Counted from the stretch's first letter, positions 8,669-18,052 are shown. The stretch is 64,000 nt of DNA from Actinomycetota bacterium (GCA_018268465.1 JAFDWN010000018.1:1-64000), one strand, 5' to 3'. Program-made: numbers and translations. The notes: generated by a model not told the origin, from the sequence alone.

Positions 8669-10831
8669 ATGTCGAATCCGGCGGATCTGTGGCGCCGGGC
8701 GATGGGCCGGGTTCAACGGCGCGATCCCGAGCGGGACGCCCTGCGCCGCGCCCTGCGCGCCGCGATCACCCTGCCCGTCGCGGCGGCGGTCAGTTTCGCC
8801 GTTGCGGGCGGCTCCCAGACGCCGCTGTTCACCATCTTCGGCTCGGTCGCGCTGCTGATCCTGGTCGACTTCCCCGGCAACCGCCCGGCACGCGCGCTGG
8901 CCTACTGCGGGCTGGGTTTCAACGGCGCCGTCCTGATCACCCTGGGCACGCTCGTGTCCCCCCACCCGTGGATCAGTGTGGTGACGATGTTCGCGCTGGG
9001 CGCGGTGGTCACTTTCTCCGGAGTCCTCAGCGAGACGATCGCCGCTGGTCAACGCGCGACCTTGCTCACGTTCGTGCTGCCGGCCTGCACCCCGGTGGGG
9101 CCGATCCCCGAACGGCTGCTGGGCTGGCTCATCGCGCTGGCGGTATGTGTGCCCGCCGCGCTGTTCGTCCTGCCGCCGCGCCACCACGACGATCTGCGCC
9201 GGCACGCCGCGCGCGCATGCCGGGCGCTGGCCGACCGACTGGAGGGCACCGCGACCGCCGAGGACGTGGCGGCGGCCATGCACGAGCTGCGTGCCAACTT
9301 CCTCGGCGCCGACTTCCGGCCGGTGGCGCTGACCGCCGGCAGCCGCGCGCTGGTGCGCGTGGTCGACGACCTGGAGTGGGTGTCGGATCGCGTCGCCGAC
9401 GACACCGGCCGGGTTCTCGGCGAGATGCGCGACCCCGCGGTGCGGGTGCTGCGGAACTCGGCGGCGGTGTTGCAGATGCCCGACATCAGCGAGCGGGCGA
9501 TACGCGGCGCCGAACTGCGGGAGTCGCTCGACGAGCTGCGTTCGGTGGCCCGCGGGCACTATCTGGAGGATCTCGTCGACGTGCTCGCCGTCGCCGAGGA
9601 CGCCACGGCGGTCGAGGTCGGCCGCGCGCTGCTGACTCGGCGCACCATCAGCGCGGCGATCTCCGTCACCGGCCGGGTCATCGCCACCGCGGCGGAGGCC
9701 GACGCCCGGCCGGTCTGGGCGCGGGTGCTGGGCAGACGGCTGCCCGAAACAGGTACCGCCGAGTGGGTGATGCCCGAAACCGTCGCGCTCGCGCGGATCA
9801 CCAGCGGTTTTCTGACCACCCGTGGCGTCGTGCTCCGCAACAGTCTGCGCACCGGTCTGGGTTTGGCGCTTGCGGTGGCGGTCACCCACGTGTTCCCGGT
9901 GCAGCACGGCTTCTGGGTGGTGCTCGCCGCGCTGTCGGTGCTGCGCAGCAGCGCGTTGACCACCGGGACCCGGGTGGTTCGTGCGGTCGCGGGCACGGTC
10001 GTGGGTTTCGTGCTGGGCGCCGTGGTGATCGAACTCGTCGGCGTGGACCCGATCGTCATGTGGCTGGTCCTGCCGTTGGTGGCCTTCGGGTCGGCGTATG
10101 TGCCCGAGGTGGCGTCGTTCATCGCCGGGCAGGCGGCGTTCACGATGATGGTGCTGATCATCTTCAACCTCATCGTGCCGACGGGCTGGGCGGTGGGGCT
10201 CATCCGGGTCGAGGACGTCGTGGTCGGGGCGCTGGTCGGGGTGGTGGTGTCCACATTGTTGTGGCCGCGCGGGGCGACAACCTCGGTGCTCAACGCCACC
10301 GAACGAGCGTCGGCGGTGGGTGCGACGTTCCTGCAGGCGGCCGTGCAACGGGTGACCCGCGGCGCGTCGGAAGCCGCGAGCGACCGGGTCGTCACGCTGA
10401 GTCAGGACTCGCTGGAGGCCTCCCGCACGGTCGATGCCGCGGTGCGGCAGTACCTGTCGGAGAACGGCGGGGCGACGGTGCTCCGCGCGCCGGTGATCCG
10501 GGCGGCCAACCGCGCCAACCGGCTGCGGGGGGCGGCGGAACTAATCGCCGACGTCGTCCCGCCGCCACTGGATGTCTATCCGCACACCCGGGCGACGCTG
10601 GAAGCGCACACGGATGCGGTGTGCGCCGGGCTCCGCGGGCAGGACGTCGGGCCGGAGGGCTCACCCATCAGCGAGGACTTCGTGCTGGCGCTACGGGCCG
10701 AGGCCACCGACAGTGATCTGGTGATTTCGGCGGCGCTGCCGCTATTGACCGTCGCGGCGAACATCGGCGAACTCGAACTGCTCTATCCGCGGGCATCGCT
10801 TGTTTCCACGAGCGAGAAACCAGGGTCGTGA
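8669..10831 (+). CDS. FUSC family (aromatic-acid exporter-like) membrane protein
   Basis: A 720-residue inner-membrane protein with the duplicated layout of the FUSC/YccS/AaeB-like superfamily. One cluster of hydrophobic helices lies at about residues 25-170, a long soluble helical domain at 170-390, a second membrane cluster at about 394-534, and a soluble C-terminus. Members are thought to export aromatic acids or fusaric acid. The substrate is unknown here. It probably forms a two-gene operon with the preceding TetR. Its stop codon lies inside a strong terminator hairpin. Confidence 0.83.
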   Translation: MSNPADLWRRAMGRVQRRDPERDALRRALRAAITLPVAAAVSFAVAGGSQTPLFTIFGSVALLILVDFPGNRPARALAYCGLGFNGAVLITLGTLVSPHPWISVVTMFALGAVVTFSGVLSETIAAGQRATLLTFVLPACTPVGPIPERLLGWLIALAVCVPAALFVLPPRHHDDLRRHAARACRALADRLEGTATAEDVAAAMHELRANFLGADFRPVALTAGSRALVRVVDDLEWVSDRVADDTGRVLGEMRDPAVRVLRNSAAVLQMPDISERAIRGAELRESLDELRSVARGHYLEDLVDVLAVAEDATAVEVGRALLTRRTISAAISVTGRVIATAAEADARPVWARVLGRRLPETGTAEWVMPETVALARITSGFLTTRGVVLRNSLRTGLGLALAVAVTHVFPVQHGFWVVLAALSVLRSSALTTGTRVVRAVAGTVVGFVLGAVVIELVGVDPIVMWLVLPLVAFGSAYVPEVASFIAGQAAFTMMVLIIFNLIVPTGWAVGLIRVEDVVVGALVGVVVSTLLWPRGATTSVLNATERASAVGATFLQAAVQRVTRGASEAASDRVVTLSQDSLEASRTVDAAVRQYLSENGGATVLRAPVIRAANRANRLRGAAELIADVVPPPLDVYPHTRATLEAHTDAVCAGLRGQDVGPEGSPISEDFVLALRAEATDSDLVISAALPLLTVAANIGELELLYPRASLVSTSEKPGS

Positions 10832-10860
10832 AACGCCCGTTTCAGCGACCCTGGTTTCTC
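10814..10860. terminator. Bidirectional terminator overlapping the FUSC stop codon
   Basis: A long hairpin: GAGAAACCAGGGTCG (10814-10828) and TGAAAC (10829-10834) pair with GTTTCA (10839-10844) and CGACCCTGGTTTCTC (10846-10860), interrupted only by one bulged G, with a 4-nt loop. The TGA stop (10829-10831) is part of the stem. It serves the converging FUSC and pirin genes. Confidence 0.85.
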
Positions 10861-10891
10861 CCTCGACGGCTCCTCGACGGCTTGAGCCCGG

Positions 10892-11866
10892 TCAGCTCAG
10901 CGGGCGGTGCGGCATCAGCGCACCGGGCGGGATGGCGCCGAACTTGCCGGCCTGGAAGTCTTCGAGCGCCTGGACGACCTCGGCCTTGGAGTTCATGACG
11001 AACGGGCCGTACTGGAAGACCGGCTCCCGGATGGGCCTGCCGCCGAGGATCAGCACCTCCAGCGCGGGCCGGTGGGAGTCCTGCGTCTGACCCGCAGCGA
11101 CGGTGATGCGGTCACCGGGACCGAGCACCGCGAGCTGACCCTGGTGAATGGGGTGGGCGACAGGTCCGACGGTGCCGCGGCCGGACAGCACGTACACCAG
11201 GGCATTGAAGTCGCGGTTCCACGGGATGTTCAGCCGGGCGCCGGGCTCGACCGTCGCATGCGCGAGGGTGATGGGTGTGTGGGTGGCGCCGGGCCCACCG
11301 TGGCCGTCGACGTCGCCGGCGATCACCCGCAGCAGGGCGCCGCCGTCCTCGGAGGACAGCAGCCGCACCTGGTCACCCTCGATGGCCTGGTAGCGCGGGG
11401 TGGCGAACTTATCCTTGCGGGGCAGGTTCACCCACAGCTGGACGCCGTGGAACACGCCGCCGCTCTCGACGAGCTCCGCCGGCGGGGTCTCGATGTGCAG
11501 GATGCCCTTGCCGGCGGTCATCCACTGGGTCGCCCCGTCGGTGATCAACCCGCCACCGCCATGCGAATCCTGATGGGCGAAACGTCCGTCGATCATGTAC
11601 GTGACGGTTTCGAATCCCCGGTGGGGATGCCAGTCGGTGCCCTTGGGCTCACCCGGCTCGTATTCGACCTCGCCCATCTGGTCCATGTGGACGAAGGGGT
11701 CCAGGTCGGCCGCGCTTACTCCGGCGAAGGCCCGTACGACGGGAAAGCCCTCTCCTTCATAACCGCGGGGTCCGGTGGTGATCGAGCGGACGGGCCGTTC
11801 GGTGTCGGACGGGGCGGGGCCCGTCACTCGGGTCAATGTCAGGGTGTCGGCGCTGATAGCAGGCAT
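10892..11866 (-). CDS. Pirin family protein (bicupin)
   Basis: A 324-residue bicupin. The N-terminal cupin metal site is visible as HPHRGFETVTYMIDG (His at about 81 and 83), then QDSHGGGG and HIETPP (Glu near 127). The C-terminal cupin is more degenerate, as usual. Pirins bind Fe and some have quercetinase activity; no cellular role is certain here. The gene lies downstream of ptsI on the same strand (64-bp gap) and probably has its own promoter, since a palindrome lies just upstream. Confidence 0.9.
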   Translation of the reverse strand: MPAISADTLTLTRVTGPAPSDTERPVRSITTGPRGYEGEGFPVVRAFAGVSAADLDPFVHMDQMGEVEYEPGEPKGTDWHPHRGFETVTYMIDGRFAHQDSHGGGGLITDGATQWMTAGKGILHIETPPAELVESGGVFHGVQLWVNLPRKDKFATPRYQAIEGDQVRLLSSEDGGALLRVIAGDVDGHGGPGATHTPITLAHATVEPGARLNIPWNRDFNALVYVLSGRGTVGPVAHPIHQGQLAVLGPGDRITVAAGQTQDSHRPALEVLILGGRPIREPVFQYGPFVMNSKAEVVQALEDFQAGKFGAIPPGALMPHRPLS

Positions 11867-11878
11867 ACCCTAGTTAAC

Positions 11879-11892
11879 CGGACCACGGTCCG
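11879..11892. promoter_or_regulatory. Candidate operator upstream of pirin
   Basis: A perfect palindrome CGGACC-AC-GGTCCG begins 12 bases before the pirin start codon, between ptsI and pirin. The position suggests a repressor site; the regulator is unknown. Confidence 0.4.
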
Positions 11893-11930
11893 ATTGATTC
11901 CCTGTTTCCTCTGAGTGGCCGCTCGCTGCG

Positions 11931-13649
11931 TCAGGACAGGACGGCCAACGCGGCGGCGCGAGCTTCGGTGGCGGTGGCCGTGGCAAGCACCGCCTCGGCA
12001 GCGTCGCGGCACTGCTGCAGGGTGACCTGTGACAGCTTGGCGCCCACCCCGTTGACCGCCGCGGCGGCAGCCGACAGCGACGACACGCCCAGCCCGGTGA
12101 GCACACAGGCCAGCAGTGGGTCGGCCGCGGCCTCGCCGCACACCCCGACGGGCTTCCCCACCGCGGTGCCCGCCCGGACCGTCATGGCCACCAGGGCGAG
12201 CACGGCGGGCTGCCACGGGTCGGTCAGCGTTGCGAGGTCGGCCGACATGCGGTCGGCGGCCATCGTGTACTGCGCGAGGTCGTTGGTGCCGATGGACAGG
12301 AAGTCGACGTGGTCGAGCACCCGGTCGGCCAGCAGCGCGGCGGCCGGGACCTCGATCATCACGCCCGGGGTCAGTCCGTAGGAGCGCGCCTTCTCGGCGA
12401 ATTCCCTGGCCTCATCCGCCGTCGCGATCATCGGCGCCATGACCCATGGGGCGTTTCCGGTTGCGGCCGCCGCGGCGGCGATCGCCTCCAGCTGCCGGTC
12501 GAGCAGCCCGATGTTGCCGTGCAGGGCGATCCGGATGCCGCGGACACCCAGGGCGGGGTTGGCCTCGTCGGGATGTCCGGCGAACTTCAGCGGTTTGTCC
12601 GAGCCGGCGTCGAGGGTGCGAATGACGACCTTGTGGCCGGCGAAGGCGTCGAGCACCTCGCCGTAGATGGCGGCCTGTTCGTCGACGGTCGGCTCGGTAT
12701 CGCGGTTGAGGAAGCAGAGCTCGGTGCGGAACAACCCGACGCCTTCGGCCGGGGTCTCCCGGGCCGAGCGTGCCGCCGCGCCGTCCTGGACATTGGCCAG
12801 GACCCCGACGATGTGACCGTCGGCGGTCTGGCCGGGCCCGGCCCAGCCAGCCGCCCGTTCGGCTTCCTGGCGCGCCTCCTCGACCGCTGCCGTGGCGGCG
12901 TCCTCGTCCGGCGCCACCGTCACCGTGCCCTGCGTGCCGTCGACCAGCACCAGCGCGCCGGGGGCGACCTCGTCGAGCCCTTCGACGGCGACCACGCAGG
13001 GGATGCCGAGCTGGCGGGCGATGATCGCGGTGTGGCTGGTAGGTCCGCCGAGCGTGGTGGCCAGTGCGATCACGAGGTCCGGGTCCAGGCCCGCGGTGTC
13101 GGCCGGCGCGAGATCTTCGGCGCACAGGATGGACGGAACGTCGGGCATCGGCACACCGGGTTCGGGCAGTCCGCACAGTTCGGCGACGACGCGGTCGCGG
13201 ATGTCCTGCAAATCGGTGACCCGTTCTGCCATCAGGCCACCGAGCTGGGTGAACATGGCGACGAACTGGTCGACCGCCTGCCGGACGGCGGGAATGGCGG
13301 CGGTGCCGCCGCTGATCCGCTTTTCGGCCGCACCCAGCCATGCGCGATCCTGTGCCAGGGTGGCGGTCGCCGCCAGCACCTCGGACGCGGCACCGGTGGC
13401 GTGGGCCGCCCGTTCGCGCAGTCGGTTGGCGACGGCGCTGGCGGCCGCGGTGAAGCGCGCTGCTTCCGCGGGGCGGTTCGCCTCGTCCACGTCGCGTACC
13501 GATTTGTCGTCGATGACGGGCAACCGACCCGGCCGGATCACCGGTGCGTACTTGACGCCGGCCACGACGGGCACGCCCCGCAGAATCGTGCCCGGCTCGT
13601 AGCCGGAATCCACGGACACATGTGATGCGGGGGCAGATGATGCAGTCAT
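11931..13649 (-). CDS. ptsI: PTS enzyme I (phosphoenolpyruvate-protein phosphotransferase)
   Basis: A 572-residue general PTS component that takes phosphate from PEP and passes it to HPr. The phospho-histidine is His206 in GGPTSHTAIIARQLG. PEP-binding landmarks further on are FRTELCFLNRD and the closing DFLSIGTNDLAQYTMAADR; CGEAAADP is near the C-terminus. I start at ATG 13649; the frame stays open to 14297 but that part is antisense to the regulator gene. It is divergent from the DeoR-type regulator, with a palindrome in the 102-bp intergenic region, so both are probably regulated together. Confidence 0.95.
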   Translation of the reverse strand: MTASSAPASHVSVDSGYEPGTILRGVPVVAGVKYAPVIRPGRLPVIDDKSVRDVDEANRPAEAARFTAAASAVANRLRERAAHATGAASEVLAATATLAQDRAWLGAAEKRISGGTAAIPAVRQAVDQFVAMFTQLGGLMAERVTDLQDIRDRVVAELCGLPEPGVPMPDVPSILCAEDLAPADTAGLDPDLVIALATTLGGPTSHTAIIARQLGIPCVVAVEGLDEVAPGALVLVDGTQGTVTVAPDEDAATAAVEEARQEAERAAGWAGPGQTADGHIVGVLANVQDGAAARSARETPAEGVGLFRTELCFLNRDTEPTVDEQAAIYGEVLDAFAGHKVVIRTLDAGSDKPLKFAGHPDEANPALGVRGIRIALHGNIGLLDRQLEAIAAAAAATGNAPWVMAPMIATADEAREFAEKARSYGLTPGVMIEVPAAALLADRVLDHVDFLSIGTNDLAQYTMAADRMSADLATLTDPWQPAVLALVAMTVRAGTAVGKPVGVCGEAAADPLLACVLTGLGVSSLSAAAAAVNGVGAKLSQVTLQQCRDAAEAVLATATATEARAAALAVLS

Positions 13650-13671
13650 GTGAACCAGGTTACAAGAAAAC

Positions 13672-13685
13672 GTTGACAAGTCAAC
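13672..13685. promoter_or_regulatory. Candidate operator in the ptsI / deoR divergent promoter
   Basis: The inverted repeat GTTGAC-AA-GTCAAC lies between the divergent starts of ptsI (23 bases away) and the DeoR-type regulator. It is a plausible binding site for that regulator. Confidence 0.5.
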
Positions 13686-13751
13686 ACGAACGGGAGTAAA
13701 ACCAAAGAGACCCACAACCAAACGGGCCGATTCCCACATAAACGGAGGGAT

Positions 13752-14519
13752 ATGTACGCCGAAGAGCGTCAGCAAGCGATTGCCTCGGAGGTGATGACCA
13801 AGGGCCGCGCATCCGTCACGGAGCTCGCGCAGGCTTACGACGTCACCACCGAGACGGTCCGTCGGGACCTCGCCGTCCTGGACAAAGCCGGATTGGTGCG
13901 GCGGGTGCACGGGGGTGCCGTTCCGGCCCGCGCGCTGCATCTCGTCGAGCCCGGTGTCGGTGAGCGCGAGACCACCCGGGCCGACTACAAAGACGCCATC
14001 GCAACGGCGGCAGCTGAATTCTTCCCGCTCGCCGGCGCCAGTGTGCTGCTCGACGCGGGCACCACCACGGCGCGGATCGCCGGCCAGATGCCGACCGACC
14101 GGGAACTGCTCGTGATCACGAACTCGGTGCCCATCGCGGCGCGGCTGGCGGGTATGCCGTCGGTGAACCTGCAGCTGCTCGGTGGCCGGGTCCGTGGCCT
14201 CACCCAGGCCGCGGTGGGCGACCAGGTCCTGCGGGTACTCGACAACCTGCGGGTCGACATCGCCTTCATCGGCACCAACGCGATCAGCCTGCGCCATGGT
14301 CTGTCCACGCCCGACACCGAGGAGGCCGCCGTGAAACGTGCAATGGTCAAAGCCGCGAACTACGTTGTGGTGGCGGCTGATTCGTCGAAGGTGGGCCGCG
14401 AGGACCTGATCAGCTTCGCCCCGATCTCCAGCGTGGACACCCTCATCACCGACGCCGAGATCAGCGCAACCGACCGCGAACTGTTTACCGCCGAAGGCGT
14501 CGAGGTGATCGTGGCATGA
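13752..14519 (+). CDS. DeoR/GlpR family regulator of the fructose PTS
   Basis: A 255-residue repressor. The N-terminal HTH at about residues 18-52 reads ASVTELAQAYDVTTETVRRDL, followed by the VRRVHGGA turn typical of DeoR proteins. The C-terminal sugar-phosphate-sensing domain contains DAGTTTARIA and IGTNAI. The expected effector is fructose 1-phosphate, by analogy with fruK-linked DeoR regulators. A good GGAGGG site precedes the ATG. Its stop overlaps the fruK start (ATGA), so regulator and kinase are co-translated. Confidence 0.92.
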   Translation: MYAEERQQAIASEVMTKGRASVTELAQAYDVTTETVRRDLAVLDKAGLVRRVHGGAVPARALHLVEPGVGERETTRADYKDAIATAAAEFFPLAGASVLLDAGTTTARIAGQMPTDRELLVITNSVPIAARLAGMPSVNLQLLGGRVRGLTQAAVGDQVLRVLDNLRVDIAFIGTNAISLRHGLSTPDTEEAAVKRAMVKAANYVVVAADSSKVGREDLISFAPISSVDTLITDAEISATDRELFTAEGVEVIVA

Positions 14520-15493
14520 TCATCACCGTCACGCCTAACCCCAGCATCGACCGCACCGTGACCCTGGCGGCCCCGCTCACCCGCGGCGCCGTACAGCGCG
14601 TCAGTTCGGTGACCAACGAACCGGGCGGCAAGGGCGTCAACGTCGCCCGGGCGCTCACCCTGGCCGGGCTGGACGCGCTCGCGCTGCTCCCCGCCTCCGA
14701 CACCGACCCCATCGTCACCGCCCTGCACGACGCGGCCGTCCCGTTCCGGTGCGTCCCGGTCTCCGAACCGGTGCGCACGAACCTGGCGATCACCGAACCC
14801 GACGGCACCACAACCAAACTCAACGAGCGCGGCGCCACCCTCGACGCCGCGGCGCTCGACGCGCTCACCCGCTCGGTGGTTGCCAGCGCGGCCGACGCCA
14901 AATGGGTGGTGCTGTCCGGCTCGCTGCCGCCGGGCATGCCCGACAGCTGGTACGCCGACATCGTCGAACTGCTGGCGCCCTATCCGTGCCGGGTCGCGAT
15001 CGACACCTCCGAGGGTCCGCTCGCCGCACTGGCGGCGGCCTTCGAACGGGCCGCCCCCGACCTGATCAAACCCAACGCCGAGGAACTCGCCGGGTTGGTC
15101 GGTGAATCCGCCGAGGCCCTGGAAAGTGCGGCCGCCGAAGGTGATCCGTACCCGGTCGTCGCCGCCGCACGGCGGTTGGTGGATCGCGGCGTCGGCGCGG
15201 TGCTGGCCACGCTCGGGTCGGCCGGCGCGGTGCTGGTCGACGGAACGGGCAGCTGGATGGCCGCCCCGCCGCCGATCGTGCCGCGCAGCACCGTGGGCGC
15301 CGGTGATTCCTCGCTGGCCGGCTACATCCGGGCCGACAGCGGGGGCGCCGAACCTCCGCAGCGGCTGCGTATGGCCGTCGCCTACGGCAGCGCCGCCGCG
15401 GCACTACCGGGCTCCGCTCTGCCCACACCCCACCAGATCGACCTCGATGCCGTTCGCCTGAACTCCATTTCGACCACTTCCGCCACTTCCTGA
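14516..15493 (+). CDS. fruK: 1-phosphofructokinase
   Basis: A 325-residue PfkB-family kinase converting fructose 1-phosphate to fructose 1,6-bisphosphate. The start TVTPNPSIDRTV and NEPGGKGVNVARAL (signature 1, near residues 37-50) are typical of FruK. The anion hole and catalytic Asp are in TVGAGDSSLAGY near residue 260. It sits between the regulator (4-bp overlap) and fruA (16-bp gap), as in classic fru operons. Confidence 0.95.
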   Translation: MIITVTPNPSIDRTVTLAAPLTRGAVQRVSSVTNEPGGKGVNVARALTLAGLDALALLPASDTDPIVTALHDAAVPFRCVPVSEPVRTNLAITEPDGTTTKLNERGATLDAAALDALTRSVVASAADAKWVVLSGSLPPGMPDSWYADIVELLAPYPCRVAIDTSEGPLAALAAAFERAAPDLIKPNAEELAGLVGESAEALESAAAEGDPYPVVAAARRLVDRGVGAVLATLGSAGAVLVDGTGSWMAAPPPIVPRSTVGAGDSSLAGYIRADSGGAEPPQRLRMAVAYGSAAAALPGSALPTPHQIDLDAVRLNSISTTSATS

Positions 15494-15509
15494 CACACGA
15501 AAGACGCCG

Positions 15510-17540
15510 ATGACCAGTAGCGCACCACAACCGATCATCAGTACCGACCTGGTACTGCTCGACGTCGACGGCGGCCCCGACAAGGAGGCCGTGATCGGCC
15601 GCCTCGCCGGGCGCCTCGCCGACGCCGGGCGGGCCACCGACGCCGACGGTCTGATCGCCGCCGCCATGGCACGAGAAGCCCAGTCCGCCACCGGGTTACC
15701 CGGAGGCATCGCGATCCCGCACTGCCGCTCGCCCTTCGTCGACGCCGCCACCATCGGCTTCGCACGGCTTTCGCCGGCGGTCGACTTCGGCGCCCCGGAC
15801 GGGCCCGCCGACCTCGCGTTCCTCATCGCCGCACCCGACGGCGCCGGCGCCGAGCACATGAAGCTGCTGTCCAGCCTCGCCAGGGCGCTCGTCCGTAAGG
15901 ACTTCGTCGAATCGCTGCGCGCCGCAGCGTCACCGGAGGAGGTCGTCAGCCTGGTAGACGCGGTCGTCAACCCCGAGGCGGCCAAACCCGCACCGGCGCC
16001 GGCGCCGGTCTCCGAGGCTCCGGCGCAGAAACAGCGGACACTGGTCGCGATCACGGCCTGCCCCACCGGCATTGCGCACACCTACATGGCCGCCGACTCG
16101 CTCGTCGCCGCCGCGAAGGAGGCGGGGGTCACCCTGACCGTGGAAACCCAGGGCTCGTCCGGCAGCACCCCGCTGCCTGCAGCCACGATCGCCGCAGCCG
16201 ACGCCGTCATCTTCGCCACCGACGTCGGTGTCAAGGACCGCCAGCGGTTCGCCGGCAAACCCGTCATCGCCTCCGGCGTGAAACGAGCCATCAACGAGCC
16301 GGCGAAGATGGTCGCCGAGGCGCTCGCCGCGGCCGACAACCCGAACGCCGCTCGCGTCGAGGGTGATGCCGGTGGAGCCGCAGCGTCCTCCGCGCCGTCG
16401 GGCAACGTCGGTTGGGGCACCCGGACCCGGCAGATCCTGCTGACCGGCGTCAGCTACATGATCCCGTTCGTCGCCGCCGGCGGCCTACTCATCGCGCTGG
16501 GATTCCTGTTCGCCGGATACGACATCGCCAACACACCAGAAGGCGAGACGAAATCCCTCGCCAACCTCATCGCGCTGAACAATTCGCTGACCAACCTGCC
16601 GTCCGGGGGCTTCTCGCAATACCTTGGCGCGGTCTTGTTCAGTGTCGGCGCACTGGCATTCGGGTTCCTGGTACCGGCGCTGGCGGGCTACATCTCGTTC
16701 GCGATCGCCGACCGGCCGGGTATCGCACCCGGCTTCACCGCCGGGGCGGTGGCGGTGTTCGTCGGCGGCGGCTTCATCGGCGGCATCGTCGGCGGCGTCA
16801 TCGCCGGCTTCACGGCCCTGTGGATCAGCAAGATCAACGCTCCGCGCTGGCTGCGTGGTCTGATGCCGGTCGTCATCATCCCGCTCTGCGCCTCGCTGGC
16901 AGTCGGTCTGCTGATGTTCTTCCTCGTCGGCCGCCCGCTCGCCGCGATCAACACCGGCTTGACCGACTGGCTGAACAGCCTGTCCGGCACCTCCGCGATC
17001 GTGCTGGGCATCATCCTCGGCCTGATGATGTGCTTCGACCTGGGCGGCCCGGTCAACAAGGCGGCCTACGCCTTCGCCACCGCCGGTCTGGCCGCTGCGA
17101 CACCCGCCTCCTACGAGATCATGGCCGCCGTGATGGCCGCGGGTATGGTGCCGCCGCTGGCGATGGCCCTGGCGTCGACCGTGCTGCGACCCGCGCTGTT
17201 CACCGAGCCTGAACGGGAGAACGGCTGGGCGGCTTGGCTTCTGGGAGCATCGTTCATCTCCGAAGGGGCGATCCCGTTTGCCGCGGCAGATCCGCTGCGG
17301 GTGATCCCGTCGATGATGGCGGGCGGCGCGGTGACCGGCGCGCTCATCATGGCCTTCGACGTCACGCTGCGCGCACCTCACGGCGGCATCTTCGTGTTCT
17401 TCGCCATCGGCAATCTGCTGTGGTTCCTGGTCGCGCTGGCCGCGGGGACCGTCGTCGCCGCCCTCGCGGTGGTTGCCGCCAAGCAGTTCATCAAGCCCAG
17501 CGCCAGCAAGGCCGAGGAACCCGCGCTGGCCGCCGCCTGA
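15510..17540 (+). CDS. fruA: Fructose-specific PTS enzyme IIABC
   Basis: A 676-residue membrane permease that imports fructose and phosphorylates it. EIIA covers about residues 1-150 with phospho-His71 in IAIPHCRSP. A Pro/Ala linker follows. EIIB spans about 172-275 with phospho-Cys184 in TACPTGIAHTYMAA. EIIC fills about 300-660 with some eight to ten membrane segments, including GGFIGGIVGGVIAG and the SEGAIPFAAADP motif of fructose IIC domains. Domain order A-B-C and length are standard for actinobacterial FruA. It lies between fruK and ptsH. Confidence 0.95.
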   Translation: MTSSAPQPIISTDLVLLDVDGGPDKEAVIGRLAGRLADAGRATDADGLIAAAMAREAQSATGLPGGIAIPHCRSPFVDAATIGFARLSPAVDFGAPDGPADLAFLIAAPDGAGAEHMKLLSSLARALVRKDFVESLRAAASPEEVVSLVDAVVNPEAAKPAPAPAPVSEAPAQKQRTLVAITACPTGIAHTYMAADSLVAAAKEAGVTLTVETQGSSGSTPLPAATIAAADAVIFATDVGVKDRQRFAGKPVIASGVKRAINEPAKMVAEALAAADNPNAARVEGDAGGAAASSAPSGNVGWGTRTRQILLTGVSYMIPFVAAGGLLIALGFLFAGYDIANTPEGETKSLANLIALNNSLTNLPSGGFSQYLGAVLFSVGALAFGFLVPALAGYISFAIADRPGIAPGFTAGAVAVFVGGGFIGGIVGGVIAGFTALWISKINAPRWLRGLMPVVIIPLCASLAVGLLMFFLVGRPLAAINTGLTDWLNSLSGTSAIVLGIILGLMMCFDLGGPVNKAAYAFATAGLAAATPASYEIMAAVMAAGMVPPLAMALASTVLRPALFTEPERENGWAAWLLGASFISEGAIPFAAADPLRVIPSMMAGGAVTGALIMAFDVTLRAPHGGIFVFFAIGNLLWFLVALAAGTVVAALAVVAAKQFIKPSASKAEEPALAAA

Positions 17541-17622
17541 TCCGCCCGGCCCGGACAACTCGGTGCAGGCGTCCGGGCGAGAGTCACAACCCCAACCCTT
17601 CAACATCACCAAGGAGAACCCC

Positions 17623-17880
17623 ATGCCCAGCAAGACTGTCGTCGTCGGCTCCGCCATCGGCCTGCATGCCCGCCCCGCGGCCATCATCGCCGAAGCGGTC
17701 GTCAACACCGGAGTCCCGGTCACGCTCGCGGTGGACGGCGGCGAACCCGTCGACGCCGGATCGGCCCTGATGATCATGACGCTCGGCGCGGGTAACGGCG
17801 CCCAGGTCACCGTCGCCTCCGACGACGAGGCCGCGCTCAACACGATCGCCGGCCTGGTCGAGCAGGATCTCGACGCTTAG
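17623..17880 (+). CDS. ptsH: PTS phosphocarrier protein HPr
   Basis: An 85-residue cytosolic phosphocarrier between enzyme I and FruA. The active His15 lies in IGLHARPAA. Ser47 (GSALMIMTLGA) is at the regulatory serine position, although HPr kinase is not expected in mycobacteria. An AAGGAGAA ribosome site precedes the ATG. It is the last gene of the fru operon and is followed by a terminator-like hairpin. Confidence 0.95.
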   Translation: MPSKTVVVGSAIGLHARPAAIIAEAVVNTGVPVTLAVDGGEPVDAGSALMIMTLGAGNGAQVTVASDDEAALNTIAGLVEQDLDA

Positions 17881-17894
17881 CGGAGTTCGATCCG

Positions 17895-17930
17895 GGTTCA
17901 GCGGGGCCGCACCGTATGCCCCGCTGAACC
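17895..17930 (+). terminator. Terminator of the fru operon
   Basis: A 13-bp perfect stem (GGTTCAGCGGGGC at 17895-17907, complement at 17918-17930) with a 10-nt loop starts 14 bases after the ptsH stop. There is no clear T-tract. Confidence 0.65.
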
Positions 17931-18027
17931 GGGTCGGCGCCGGCCGGCCAGAAAACTGAATCTGACCTCTCCGAGGGCCGCTTACGATTGCTACCGTGCA
18001 CGTAGCCAGTCGGCCTGAGGTGAGAGG

Positions 18028-18052
18028 ATGGGCCGCCCATTGGGCGGCCCAT
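18028..18052 (+). terminator. Second hairpin between ptsH and mycP
   Basis: A perfect 11-bp stem (ATGGGCCGCCC, complement at 18042-18052) with a 3-nt loop is followed by a short T-containing run. It lies 63 bases before the mycP start. It may insulate the ESX genes from the fru operon or act in the 5' leader of mycP. Confidence 0.45.

Noticed and set aside
8645-10348. A 567-codon minus-strand frame
   Set aside because: Mirror of the FUSC gene; composition is His/Arg/Gln-rich and there is no recognisable motif or ribosome site.
13650-14297. N-terminal extension of the ptsI frame
   Set aside because: It is antisense to the DeoR regulator; enzyme I has normal length when started at 13649.
16485-17843. 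A 452-codon frame on the minus strand across fruA and ptsH
   Set aside because: Shadow of the EIIC and HPr genes; typical Arg/Glu/Asp/His low-complexity shadow sequence.
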